Made by a program: the position numbers and the translations under genes. Below are positions 16,219 to 27,600 of a stretch of DNA of 37,333 nt, in pieces. The stretch spans positions 1 to 37,333 of the forward strand of contig WJME01000107.1 of NCBI GenBank assembly GCA_014728115.1. The letters are read 5' to 3'. This DNA is from Candidatus Zhuqueibacterota bacterium. GTDB lineage: Bacteria > Zhuqueibacterota > Zhuqueibacteria > Residuimicrobiales > Oceaniaggregativiventaceae. Position 1 is the first letter of the stretch. Every line of letters begins with the position of its first letter. Below the pieces are notes generated by a model, which was not told where the DNA came from, searched no databases, and was given only the letters and a program-made list of their open reading frames with translations.

Positions 16219-18567
16219 TTAGAAAATCAGGTTAAATCCAATGGACGGTAGAATGGGCAGCATGCCCTGGGCATCGATATTCTGGACCAGGCTTTGGCCC
16301 TGGATCTCATCTTCATATTGGATAAACCAGACATTACGCCGATTGGTCGCATTAAAGATCTGCAAAAAGGGTTCGAACGTCACATGAGTATATTTGCGTG
16401 TATAGGTCAGGGACAGATCGAGCCTGATGTACGGGGGCAAGCGGAAATTGTTCCGTTCCGTGGGATAAAGATTATAGCCGCTATAATATTGTTGATCCGG
16501 CATGACACTGGTGAAATAGACTGAACTGGTCGTGGTAATGGGTTGCCCTGTGGCATAGGTAAAACCCATTCCGAATTTCCAGGAGCCCTTGTCCTCATGC
16601 ATGGTCTGACCGCGAAACATTCGCAGAGTGTTTTTCACATCCATATTGCCGATGACATTAAAGGTGACCGTACGATCATGGCGGGGCACGAATCGTTCAC
16701 CCTGATTGATCCCCTCGAGCCAGTTTTCCACTCTGCCCAGCGTAGCGGAAACCCAACCGGTGAGAGGACCTGTTTCTTTGCGCAACAGAAATTCCAGTCC
16801 ATATGATTCTCCCTCACCCTGGTTATACAGACCTTGAGAAGAATCATACAAGGGTTCACCTGTTTCATTATAAGTATCGGTCCGCAAATCGACCCAAAAG
16901 AAGGGATCGAAAAAGTAGACATTTTGATAATCCTTGAAATAGGTTTCTATTTCGAGAGACCAATCATTGGCCACCTCTTTTTGGATGCCCAGGATAAAAT
17001 GATTGGATTTGGCATCGGCATAGTACTGATCCGAACTCGACCAGATATCGGTGATAAATTCACGTGGAATTTTGAACAGGTATTGGTGGTAACGGCCACC
17101 GGCAGCACGCAAATTAATGGTATCGGTGAGCCGGTATTTCGCACTCAGTCGCGGATCAAAATCCCACAGACGGGTGCCGTCATTATTCATAGTATTGTAT
17201 CTCAAACCACTCTGTATTTGAAGTAATGGAGAGGGATCCCAGGTATGCTGCACATAGAGCGCCAGATGCCGGGGTTTTTGATCCACAGCCACTTCCCCGC
17301 CCGGAAAATCAGAGAGATAGCGCATACGCAGCCATTTGTGCTCAAATCCGAGTTTGATGTTGACGTTGGATGAGTAATAGTATTCGAAATTCCCCTTGAC
17401 CGTATAATCGTTGAGATCGTTTTCTTCATAAAAATCTTCCCCAAGATCGAAATTGGCATCATACTCGCTGCTGGTAATCCAGAAATTGCTGAACAGCTGG
17501 GGTGAGAAAATGTGCGTCCAGCGAGCGCTATAGGTGGTGTTGCCCCAGTCATACAAGATCTGCTCGGAATTGGGATTGTCTTTATCAAACACAAAATCGA
17601 GATTGTCGTATCCACGATAACTACTGAGGGTCAGCTTGTCATTGTGACCCAGATCAAAATAAGCTTTAAGATGACCGTCCCAGAAATAATAGTCAGGGAT
17701 ATTTTCATCCTTGAACGCTTCCATCTTGGCAATGGTCTTGTCAAAATAGGTGCGTCGAATCGACCCGGAAATAGCGCCAAAGTCACCCAACGGACTTTGC
17801 AGCGTGGTTTTGGCTGACAGGATACTGACACTGGCCTTTCCGGCATACTCACGCCGGTTACCATCCAGATTGGTCACATCGAGCACCGAGGAAAGCCGCC
17901 CCCCATATTCGGCGCCAAATCCACCCTTGCTGATCTCGACATTCTTGATGGCATCGGTATTAAATGTGGAAAAGAGTCCGAATAAATGCTCCGGATTATA
18001 CACATCCGTACCATCCATGAGATAGAGGTTCTGATCCGGTGTGCCGCCTCGCACGTACAGCTCGGAGCTAAAATCCGAAACCGCAGCAATGCCCGGCATG
18101 GACTGCAATGAACGCAATAGATCGGCTTCAACGACCTGAGGAATCTTTTCGATCTGACGCGGTGTCAGGGTCACCTGAGAAATGGGTTTTTGATAGAGCT
18201 TTGTGCTGGTACGCACCGAGTCGGCCACAACAGAGACTTCTTCTGTCTGGATCGTCGTGGTCTCGAGTCGGAAATCGACCTCGATATTGCTATTGGGTTT
18301 TACGGTGATGGGTTGACTGACCGCTTCATAACCCATATATTGACAGATCAGATTATATTGTCCCACCTTTAATTTTGGAATGGCATAAAATCCACTGGTA
18401 TTGGTGGAAGACCCGATATAAAGATTTTCAATATACACATTGGCGCCGATCAGTGCTTCGCCCGTAGCATCATCATATACAAATCCACTCACATTTCCGG
18501 TGGGAGCGGCCCAAACGATCTTGGCTGATACCAGAGCAAATAACAAGAAACGCTGGATTAATCTCAT
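16219..18567 (-). CDS. TonB-dependent outer-membrane receptor with carboxypeptidase-regulatory-like domain
   Basis: 782 residues with a signal peptide (1-20, ending VWA); the ATG has AAAGGAGAG upstream. Residues about 24-112 are the carboxypeptidase-regulatory-like domain (GFVYDDATGEALIGANVYI). Residues about 125-235 are the plug (LLRSLQSMPGIAAVSDFSSE, LYVRGGTPDQNLYLMDG), and the rest is a 22-strand-type barrel ending in GFNLIF. It is rather short for a SusC (usually about 1,000 residues) and lacks a SusD neighbour. This fits the group of receptors paired with DUF4249 that import siderophores, peptides or other small ligands. It is first in a two-gene operon with its own candidate promoter. 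Confidence 0.94.
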   Translation of the reverse strand: MRLIQRFLLFALVSAKIVWAAPTGNVSGFVYDDATGEALIGANVYIENLYIGSSTNTSGFYAIPKLKVGQYNLICQYMGYEAVSQPITVKPNSNIEVDFRLETTTIQTEEVSVVADSVRTSTKLYQKPISQVTLTPRQIEKIPQVVEADLLRSLQSMPGIAAVSDFSSELYVRGGTPDQNLYLMDGTDVYNPEHLFGLFSTFNTDAIKNVEISKGGFGAEYGGRLSSVLDVTNLDGNRREYAGKASVSILSAKTTLQSPLGDFGAISGSIRRTYFDKTIAKMEAFKDENIPDYYFWDGHLKAYFDLGHNDKLTLSSYRGYDNLDFVFDKDNPNSEQILYDWGNTTYSARWTHIFSPQLFSNFWITSSEYDANFDLGEDFYEENDLNDYTVKGNFEYYYSSNVNIKLGFEHKWLRMRYLSDFPGGEVAVDQKPRHLALYVQHTWDPSPLLQIQSGLRYNTMNNDGTRLWDFDPRLSAKYRLTDTINLRAAGGRYHQYLFKIPREFITDIWSSSDQYYADAKSNHFILGIQKEVANDWSLEIETYFKDYQNVYFFDPFFWVDLRTDTYNETGEPLYDSSQGLYNQGEGESYGLEFLLRKETGPLTGWVSATLGRVENWLEGINQGERFVPRHDRTVTFNVIGNMDVKNTLRMFRGQTMHEDKGSWKFGMGFTYATGQPITTTSSVYFTSVMPDQQYYSGYNLYPTERNNFRLPPYIRLDLSLTYTRKYTHVTFEPFLQIFNATNRRNVWFIQYEDEIQGQSLVQNIDAQGMLPILPSIGFNLIF

Positions 18568-18625
18568 AACTCTCCTTTTTATATCGTTGATGAGCAGAAA
18601 AACAGTGACATTGAATATAGCCCCT

Positions 18626-18653
18626 AATGTACAAAATTATTTTGAAAAATCAA
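18626..18653 (-). promoter_or_regulatory. Candidate promoter of the TonB receptor operon
   Basis: Read leftward, TTGATT (18653-18648), a 16-bp spacer and TACATT (18631-18626). The leader would be about 50 nt. The boxes match the pattern found before four rightward genes in this window. Confidence 0.5.
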
Positions 18654-18856
18654 TCAATCAGATATTAATTTTAAGTAAAGTTTTTCGACAGATTCTCGGT
18701 ACAGATTGCAAAGTATAACGCACAGCACAGAAAAATGTTACACGAAAAATTTCCTTTCTTTAGCGCCATTCTTTAACTTTACATAAAGGCAACTTTATGT
18801 TTAAACTATCTTTACATTAATGCAGTATATTGCCTTCAAAAATACTCGAGATCGAT

Positions 18857-19618
18857 ATGGCTGATTGGCTCAAAATTCTGGCAAGCCACATACATTCGCA
18901 ACGACAACGGTATCCCGGCAAACCCATGATGGTTGTTTTTGATATCGATGGAACCATCCTTGACCTCTCTTATAGTATCGAATATTGTTTCAAAGAGTAT
19001 GACCGCACCCATCAGACCCAATTTTTCAAGAATCTGAACAGACTCGAGTTGAATATTCACGAGAACTATCCGCAGCAACTATTGCAGCAAATGAATATCC
19101 CCTATGATAAACACGAAGAAATGCTGGGGTGGTATTGGCAAATCCTGTGGTCTGAAGAATGTCTCAAAAATGTACTAAAGCCATATCCCGGAGTCCTGGA
19201 AGTCATTCGCTGGCTGCAGAGCCAGGAGGCTGTCACGGTCGGCTTGAATACAGGCAGACCGGAGCGAATGCGCCAGATCACCCTACAAACACTCAACTCA
19301 TTGGGTAAACCCCATTGCGTCGAATTTTTCAGTCACCTGTTGTTTATGAATCCCAATGGCTGGCATGACCGTGTTTCGGATGGAAAAATCGAGGGAATCA
19401 GATATTTCAAGATTCTGGGCTATCAAATCGTTGCCATGCTCGATAATGAACCCGTAAATCTAAGGGCAATCGCGGACATGGATCCGCATAAAGAGATCCT
19501 GCTGATGCATGCAGATACTCTATATGAATCAGATACATTGTTGCTGCCTGCCAATGCCGTTCGGGGCCAGCGTTATGATATAAAAAAACTTCAAAGCTCG
19601 AGTGTACCCGCCTTTTAA
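18857..19618 (+). CDS. HAD-superfamily phosphatase-like hydrolase
   Basis: 253 residues from the ATG at 18857. An in-frame TTG at 18830 overlaps a TATATT that may be the -10 box, so the later start is preferred. Motif I is VFDIDGTIL with nucleophile D29 and general acid D31. NTGRPE (131-136) fills the motif II position, a Lys in SDGKIEG is a possible motif III residue, and LDNEP (D196) is motif IV. The cap is helical and inserted between motifs I and II (C1 type). The substrate is not predictable; many such enzymes act on small phosphate esters. The protein is cytoplasmic. It is divergent from the TonB operon and convergent with the FN3 protein gene. Confidence 0.82.
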   Translation: MADWLKILASHIHSQRQRYPGKPMMVVFDIDGTILDLSYSIEYCFKEYDRTHQTQFFKNLNRLELNIHENYPQQLLQQMNIPYDKHEEMLGWYWQILWSEECLKNVLKPYPGVLEVIRWLQSQEAVTVGLNTGRPERMRQITLQTLNSLGKPHCVEFFSHLLFMNPNGWHDRVSDGKIEGIRYFKILGYQIVAMLDNEPVNLRAIADMDPHKEILLMHADTLYESDTLLLPANAVRGQRYDIKKLQSSSVPAF

Positions 19619-19653
19619 CGAGTTAGCGAATACGACCCTGAACATCTAGCTGG

Positions 19654-21582
19654 CTATTCAGCTCTGACCGGTTTTGAACCCTGGCTTTCATTCCCGGAAG
19701 TATCAACGGTTTTTATCATATACCAGAGACTTTCTGCCCGAGTATGGATGTATTGTCGTTCCGCAACCGGTTCTGCATTGAGTCGATGATATACGCCGGT
19801 GGGCTGTTTACACGTATAGATGTTATAGCCTGCAACATCAAAATCGAAAACAGGCTCCCAGGTTATCCGGGTTCTACTTTGCTCCAGGGTCGCATAGATA
19901 TGCCGGGGCGCTGCAGGAGGGGAAAAATCAGCAAACCGAAGAGGTTCTGACACGGCAGGCAGACTCTGGTTACCAAATCCATCCACCGCAATCACTGAAT
20001 ACGTATAGACCACTCCTTTTTCCACATCTTTATCTGTATAGTTCCTTTGTTTCGCAGGCAAATGAGCCAGGGTATCGGCACTGCTTTGCGTGTGGCGAAC
20101 CAGAATGTATACCTCTGAGTCTAAGGAGAGACTGCTGTTCCAACTGACCGAAACCGTCTTTCCACCCTCGTTCAGCGCTTGAATTCGACCCGGCGTTTCG
20201 GGAGGCTCGTGGTCCGGCACCTGGAAAATCAGACGTGCCGGATCGCTCACATTTTCCATGCTGTCGATACTTTGGACCGAATAATAATAGTGTTTACCCG
20301 GCATAAATCGAGACGAATCCACACACACAAGATCTTTGACAGGCTTTGTGTAAAGATGAGCCTGAACATCATTCGAATATCCTTTGGAGACCCAATACCC
20401 ATAGATATCCTTGTCGCCGGGTGGCTCCCAGCTCAAGACCAACCGATCTGCCTCAAAAGACGATGTCAATTGCAGCGGTTTTCCGGGCGGGAGTAAATCA
20501 TCCGCAATCGCAGAAACAGCCGTGGAAAATCGACTGGTGTTCCCGGCACTGTCCACCGCTGTAACACGATAAAAATATTGTATACCCGGTGAAACCAGAC
20601 TATCCACGTATCCGGTTTCAGCGACATCGATCAAAGATGAGGTAATTTGTTTTGCTGAATCTTGCAGACTCGCCGCGCGATAGACATGATAACCCTGTAC
20701 ATCGACATCCGTAACAGGCTGCCAACTCACACGGATGTTGCGGTCCCCCCCCTGGGCAACGGGACTGCGCGGAGCAGAGGGAGGCACCTGATCCAGAAAA
20801 TGAATCGATTCTGTAATCGCCGGCTCGCTCTCTCGCCTCACCACATCTACTGCAATCACCCGATAGCGTACGGTTTCGCCGTGAAACACCTGATCATCGC
20901 GATAAACAGGATCGAGCCCTGACAATCGCAAAAGCTTTTCTTCATTGATCCGAACAAAAGGTTGACCCTGCTTGCTGCGCCAGACATCAAAATAGATAAC
21001 ACGATCGTGAGAATCAGGGATCCATTCCGGATAATTCCATTTCAACACGATACTGTTTCCGGCAATATTAGCCACCACATTCGCAGGTGGATCAGGCAGG
21101 TGATCCCTGATCACGATATTCTGTTCTGTTGATTGCAGAATTTCACCGTCATCATCCACCAACAGAACGCGGTAAATAACCTGTTCTCCTGACCCGTGGC
21201 CCCCGGCTGCGAAAAACCGGCCTGAAATATTACCGGCCTGTCGATAGAGCATGGTGAGCACATCGATGCGAAACGAGCTGCGATACAATCTTCTCAGCAA
21301 TTCTGTCGGAGAATCGGCTTTGAGTGCCTTTGCAATAGGAATATAGTCGTCTCCCAGCAATGTGACGGCTCTGTCAGCATCCCGTATCACACGTAAGGGC
21401 TCATCTGTGAGCCGTTCGAACGAGTCGCTGCCAACCTGTTTTCGTTCAATGTGATAACCGGTGCCCAGTGCCGGCGTTTCACGGATATGGATAAACACTG
21501 TATCCTCTTTAACCGTTGTCATAAAAGAAAACGACCATGCGATATTGACCAAAAAGAAAAAAATGCAGCAAACATGTTTCAT
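19654..21582 (-). CDS. Secreted protein with five fibronectin type III domains (last gene of surface operon)
   Basis: 642 residues with a signal peptide (about 1-18) and GAGGTGG before the ATG. An N-terminal region of about 150 residues is beta-rich and unassigned. Five FN3 domains follow, starting near residues 155, 268, 365, 462 and 555. Each starts with a DxxPPxxP-type linker and has a W in strand B (LKWNYP, VSWQPV, LSWEPP, VSWNSS, ITWEPV); most have a Y in YHVYR-like strands. There is no sorting domain, no cysteine-rich part and no enzyme motif. It starts 18 bp after the stop of the giant-protein gene, so the two are cotranscribed and probably act together. A structural or binding role at the cell surface is inferred. 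Confidence 0.87.
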   Translation of the reverse strand: MKHVCCIFFFLVNIAWSFSFMTTVKEDTVFIHIRETPALGTGYHIERKQVGSDSFERLTDEPLRVIRDADRAVTLLGDDYIPIAKALKADSPTELLRRLYRSSFRIDVLTMLYRQAGNISGRFFAAGGHGSGEQVIYRVLLVDDDGEILQSTEQNIVIRDHLPDPPANVVANIAGNSIVLKWNYPEWIPDSHDRVIYFDVWRSKQGQPFVRINEEKLLRLSGLDPVYRDDQVFHGETVRYRVIAVDVVRRESEPAITESIHFLDQVPPSAPRSPVAQGGDRNIRVSWQPVTDVDVQGYHVYRAASLQDSAKQITSSLIDVAETGYVDSLVSPGIQYFYRVTAVDSAGNTSRFSTAVSAIADDLLPPGKPLQLTSSFEADRLVLSWEPPGDKDIYGYWVSKGYSNDVQAHLYTKPVKDLVCVDSSRFMPGKHYYYSVQSIDSMENVSDPARLIFQVPDHEPPETPGRIQALNEGGKTVSVSWNSSLSLDSEVYILVRHTQSSADTLAHLPAKQRNYTDKDVEKGVVYTYSVIAVDGFGNQSLPAVSEPLRFADFSPPAAPRHIYATLEQSRTRITWEPVFDFDVAGYNIYTCKQPTGVYHRLNAEPVAERQYIHTRAESLWYMIKTVDTSGNESQGSKPVRAE

Positions 21583-21600
21583 ATAACCACCTCTACGAAA

Positions 21601-24600
21601 TCAGGGTCGTGGAATGCGTACGGGTACAATCATCTCACGAGAATAGTTTCCGGCAACATTCCGTGTTCGAGTTCGTATATAGATCAAATTTCTATCCAGC
21701 AACTGGTCGAATGTGAAACTGGCACTGACCTCCGGACCGGTAACCGGAATGGTTGTCCAGTCGATATAGTTGTCCTTGATCTGTGCGGTTCCTACACAAT
21801 ATTCTATAGAGTGCAAGATATGATAAGACTGGGAGGAAATGGTTCCGCTCAATTCGAGATGATGAACCTCTCTGTTAACGTTAAACACAAAACCCTGCGA
21901 GTTATCCCTGATCACTGTCATGACAGCGGTCAGGATTTCAGGCCTGGGTCTTTGAACACAAACCGGACCGCAAGTATACCAGGCAGAGACATTGCCCTGA
22001 CGGTCGACCGCTCGCATCGAACAATAAATCTGGTCAGCACTCAACCAAGCTGGAACTCTGGCTTGCAGAAATTGGGTAGAAAATGAATTCGGGTGGAGTT
22101 CTTGAGCGGTAAAATCCAGTGACCCGAGTGGTCCTGATCCGCTGTTCATTCCTGCATATCTGATTTCGCCTTCTGTTCTTCCCCATCCCACCTGCAACCC
22201 GGCAATACCACTCTCGAGATCGACAGGAAATCTTTCGATCCAAAATCGGGCGATGTGCTGCCCATTATCGAGAATTCTGGGCTCGACACAAAATTCTATT
22301 TGGGAGGGACGGATATCATCGAGTTCATTTTCGATCCGGTAGATCAACGGCTGGGTGACTTTATCACTCTGTTCATCATGGCCCCGAATGCATACATAGA
22401 GTTCCGGGGCATCCTGAAAGACCCAGCTGGCCAAAAAGATAAACCGGTCTTTGCTAAATGCCAAGGGGTCAATAGTTTTCCATTCACCATTTTCCAGTTC
22501 AGCATCAGATCGTGAAAAGGCGATACGGTATTGATAGCGATTCACCTTGTTTCCAAAACGGGGATCATGATCATCATTCTTTCGGAAATAGGTAAAGGCA
22601 TAAGGACAATAGATTTTTGCCTGGGTTTCAAGATTCCGAGGGGTTCTCTCATAATCGGGTGATCGGCTATAACATGGCCCTCTGCTTCCGGTTATAATTC
22701 TTTCAGATTGATTCTCCCAGTCAACTAAAAGCGGTATATCCGCAAAGACCGGCGGAGCAATGTTGACATAGAGAGGAATACTGGTGCCTGTTTCGCTTGG
22801 CATATTTACAAGATTGATTGCTTTGACATTGATGTAAACGGGATTCCCCTGCTGGATCAAGGCGGCCAGATTTTTAATTTCTGCCTGTTTATTCGTTCCC
22901 TTTGAGGTCCAGTCCCGGATATCTGCGAGACCGGGAGCAGTGCCGACAGCAATCATATACTCGCCGATTCCGGTCTCCCGATCAAAACTGTTCCACCTGA
23001 CCCTTACCCTGTCTTCAAAGACCACGGCAAAATCATTCCCTTGTGCATCCTTTGCCTGATAGACCATAGACGGAAAAACGACATTGGGTTTGCGTGGAGG
23101 AGTCAAATCAAAATCGGGCAGATATTGTCTAAAGGCCTGAACATCCACATGTTCGCTGCCCTGAAGAACAGGTTGGAACCGGATCACATTGGTGTTTGTG
23201 TATCCGACGCGGTTGCGCACCCGGGCAGAGAGTGTAATATTTATATTTTGTTGTGGCGGCAGAGATTCCGGAAGAAAATAGTGCACCAGTTCTCTGGCAT
23301 TGCCGACCGAGCGATATCCTGTCTCGGTCGGATCAGAATGCAAACCTTCCCGCATTTGATAGGCAAATTCTCCCACTCGAGCGGGTACATCTGCAGCCCA
23401 ATTGATGGTGACCTCGGACGCACTGCGCCAGGGCTCGGTATTCACTTTCGCCGCGAGCTTTGAAAACTGCACAGGCTCGAATTCTTTCTCCAATTGGGAT
23501 AACCGGGTCTCCACTTTTCCTTTACGCACGGGACGGTTTTCGATATATTCTGATTGCAAATATGAATCGTACAGATCATAAAGGTTTTCACTTATGAGAG
23601 CATACTTTTCCCAAAGAGGATTCAAAGAGGAAGTGAATCTTGTATGCGCATCTGCGACAGATTGCTCTACCCCCGGAGAATTTGCGATCAACTGTGCATG
23701 ACTTGCAGCCAGGCGTTCCCGTTTTGCCTTGGCATATTCGGCAGGGATGGTGTAAACCAGATAAGTTCCGGTATTTTCGAAAAACGAACTCAGGGTCTGG
23801 CTCAACTCTCCGCTATAGTCTTCATAGACCGTTTCCCAGTCCGGCCAAAGATTCAACCCCGAGATCTCGCGTAAAAAAGTAATCCTTTGATCTACCCATT
23901 TAAGCGTCACTGCATAGGCTGTGGGATTGACGCCATCAGGATCCAGGACCTGCAAAAATCGTTTGTCCTGACTGACACTATGATAAGAACCATCTACGAT
24001 TCCTTCAGGATCGATAGCTGTAAAGTCGGCCAACCGCCGGGTATACCAATGATACTCTTTTTCCACACCTTCGGTCATGAGATAAGGTGCGCTGCTCGCA
24101 AGCGTAGACGCATTCATAAACGAGCGTCCTAACCGGGCTGCCGCCCCTCTGGGCCCGAGACTGGAATAGATTTTACTGCGATCCGAATCTATGGCGCGTA
24201 GGGTCTGAAAGACTTTGTTATCGAGCCTGGCCAACTGTGATTGCAACCTGCCAATTTTCCTTTGGTTGGAATTTATCTTTTCAGGATCGACATAAAAATC
24301 TAATCTCTTGTTTTCTGCCCCCTTGCTGACCGTAAGCGGATTTTCCAGCATTTCTACACTGGCATCATGGAGCGAATCGAGGCTAAAAGACAATTCGTTC
24401 AAGAGGTCGAGCGAGGCAGCGCGATTTTCCGAGAGGATTTGCTCGATTTGCTGTTCAATGGTCAGCCTGCCTTGTGAATCCAGAGGTTGATATCGTTGAA
24501 GCCGATCGTTGTTAGAATTTCTCCCGGAATTCGTTTGATAAAAATTTCGCACCAACGCATCAGATTCATTTCGCGTGATCTCTGTTCTGACATTGGGATT

Positions 24601-27600
24601 GATTGGGCGGCGTTCCATACTATCCGGAGGCACTCGCCTGAAATAATTTGTCGAGTCATCCATTTCCTGCCGGTAAAGCAATGGATCCAAAATAACAGCT
24701 GGCTCGGTGTACGGGACGGATTGATAGGACGAGAGATCCGGCTCAGCCAGCAATCCTCTGGAATAACTGGCAAGCCGGTTGAGATCTTTGGCGCTGGCGC
24801 TCATATATTTCATCAAACTGGGGGTCTTGAGTTGACCGATCTCTGTACTGATCATATCCGACAGCTCATCGCATTTGTTTTGATCGCTGGTCAGTTGCTG
24901 GACGATCGCTTGGATTTCCTCCTCACTGAGAAGCGTGTTGGCCAGGTCATCGCCGTCCAGCATGATGTCATTCATCTCATCAGTCAGATCTTCTGTTTGC
25001 TGAAGCATCTCTTCAAAGGTCTGCTCTGCAGATGCCAGAAATTGATCGATTTCATTGTCTCCGCCGAGGCCGGCCGAAAACTCGCCATCCTGCCATTTGA
25101 CCCAGGCCAGTCCGGTCCATGCATCACCGGAAAACACACTGGCTGTGAGCTCGGCATATCCGTAAAAATAAAACATCTGGTCATACATCATGGCCGCTCC
25201 CAACTCCCCCCGTGCGGTGGCCAGGCCCTCGAGGATACTGGCTTCCAGGAATGTGGAGAGATACCCTCCTACCTGTTTGGGATCGCGCCAGGTAAACCAG
25301 ACTCCCAGATCGATGCCCGCATCGATAGAAAACAGAGGATTGCCCCAGCCGCGACTGCTCTCCCCCCGCACGAGGAGTCCGGACGGCACCACCCAACACT
25401 CCATGGTTTGATCGAACATATTGATGACAGCCGCATTGAGCTCACCACGCAGTCCCCAGGTATCAGAGTCATATACCCAGAACTCCGCCAGTCCGTCTAG
25501 GGTAATAAGAGACTGTTTAGCAAAGGTTTTATTGCTGGTGGTGTATACATGCATATTCCCTTCAGCATAATATGACCCATAAAATCCGATTTCAAAATGA
25601 CCCCGGCCAGTAATGGTCACCCCGGCTTTTTCATAGGCAGGATTATCCAGAAATTTAAGTTCATTATCGAACCGGATGTGAGAATTGGTTATGGTCCACA
25701 GCGCCCTGCCTTTTAAGATGGAATTATCCCCGATCGACATTCCACCGTACAAAAACAGGGCAAAGAGGTCGTCATGATTTTTATAATAATCAAACGCATC
25801 ATTTACAGGAGTGGTATGTTCCAAACGACAATGTTGTACCACCAAATCTTCGACCTCGGGATCCGGATTGATAAAAATACCGCCTCCCACATCTTCGATA
25901 TAAATGGGGAACGGGGACAGCTGAATATGCAGTCCCCCGGCTGCGAGAAAGAGTCCCATAGAGATGTCATCGTCTTTCCAGGCCACCTCACCGGCAGCGA
26001 CAAACCGATAGGTCTGGCTTCCTGAAGTAAAGATGAGATTTCCTGCAGCCAGCACCTGGTATTCGCCCCTGGCAATGGAGAACAGATGAAAACGCAAATC
26101 CAGGGCACCCCAGAACAGATCATTCTGTAACCTGAATTCCGCATTTCTTACGATCAAATGAAATTCGTCAGTACCCTTGTAGATGAGCACCTCATCCACT
26201 CCCCCGTCAAAGGCCTTGTAATACTTTATGCGGCCGCCGAATTTCAGGCAAAAATTATTGATATCCACTGACCCTTGATAGACCTCGACTCCGGCAGGAC
26301 CATAATCGCCCTCGTCGCTCATATACATTTCAAATGGCGCCGGATCCAAATCAAAAAAAGTTTCAGTGACAAACACCTCGAATCCCTGGGCATTGAAATA
26401 ACCATCACCGATCACACCGATATCAAAGCCATTGCGCCAAATTGTAAATGCTTCAAAAGAGATTCCGTCACCTTCTATAGAGTCCATATCCGGTATAAAG
26501 CTGCCGCTAAAGCGGATCTTGAATTCCTCATCTGCCAGGATCCCGACTCTTTCGATCGTCATTTTCACAAAGCCTGCAAAGCTCGTTTCATAGGTCTGGT
26601 AATCTGTTTGCATCTGCCAGTTCAATTCATCCGAGGAATCATCGGATTCGACGATCGCATTGATGGGGATATCGAGCGAATCAGGCACACCCGGCCATCT
26701 GGTCAATAAAGAAATGTCCAGACTCGCCTCCAATGCGGTTCCCCTATCACTCAACTTCAATATCGCAGCAGATGGCTGGCAAGAAATCTTGAACGGCTCG
26801 AGTCCCAACTGCACGATCGGCTTTTGATCGTTATCCGCAAAGAGCGGGATCTCTTTTTGTTGTGCATCTATCAATCCCGCCGGACTGACAGAAAATGCAA
26901 ACGGACTGGTATTGTTTTCCGGAAAGGGCTTTGGCATTCTCGTATTGCCCGATATGTGCAGAGCATTCGAACGAATCCGGCAGGTTTGAATGTCAAGCAT
27001 TTCGGCCAGGATACTCATGCCCGGTGTAGAGAGATCACCATCGGCCAACGATCCGTCACTGACAATGATCAGACCATAAAATGGCAAAGCATTGGAAAAC
27101 AAGTGCAGGGTTCCGGCCAGGGTCACTTTGAATTTTTCATCCGAATAATCAAAAGAGATGGCAGGTTTATTGACTCTATCTGTTGCATAGTCTGTCAGGG
27201 TCAGGGTCGACCCAAAGAGTTTGAACTGTTGGGCCTGATCTGAATCGAGATGCATATCCGCAGCGCTGACGGTATTGGCGTTGATGTTGAGATCCTGCAG
27301 TGTGAGACTGAACTGCTCGGATACCCCTGGAAGCGAATAGATTCCATTGGCGATAAGAACAGTTTCTTGCCGGTCAAAGGGCATGTCGAGTTGTAGTGCG
27401 GGATCATCCATTTCTACGGGTTGAAATCTTGCCGCATCAATGGGCAAAATGCCATTGATGTGCGAAAGATCGAACTGAAAAGAGATATCATCAGGCAAGA
27501 GTGTCGCCATAAAATGGATCGGCCTGAGAACCCCGCCTGGGTCTGTAAAGAGGCCGGCACGAACATCGCCGCACAGTGTTACAGCCAGGCTGTCACGGGA

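Noticed and set aside
21601..24000. T9SS sorting domain at the C terminus of the giant or FN3 proteins
   Set aside because: Neither end shows the NPxNP, YDxxG and GxYxxR-type pattern that is plain in the protein at 8113-10203.
24487..25500. Rightward open frame of 337 codons inside the giant-protein gene
   Set aside because: It is antisense to a long, intact coding frame, has no signal or known motif, and its residue pattern looks like a reversed shadow.
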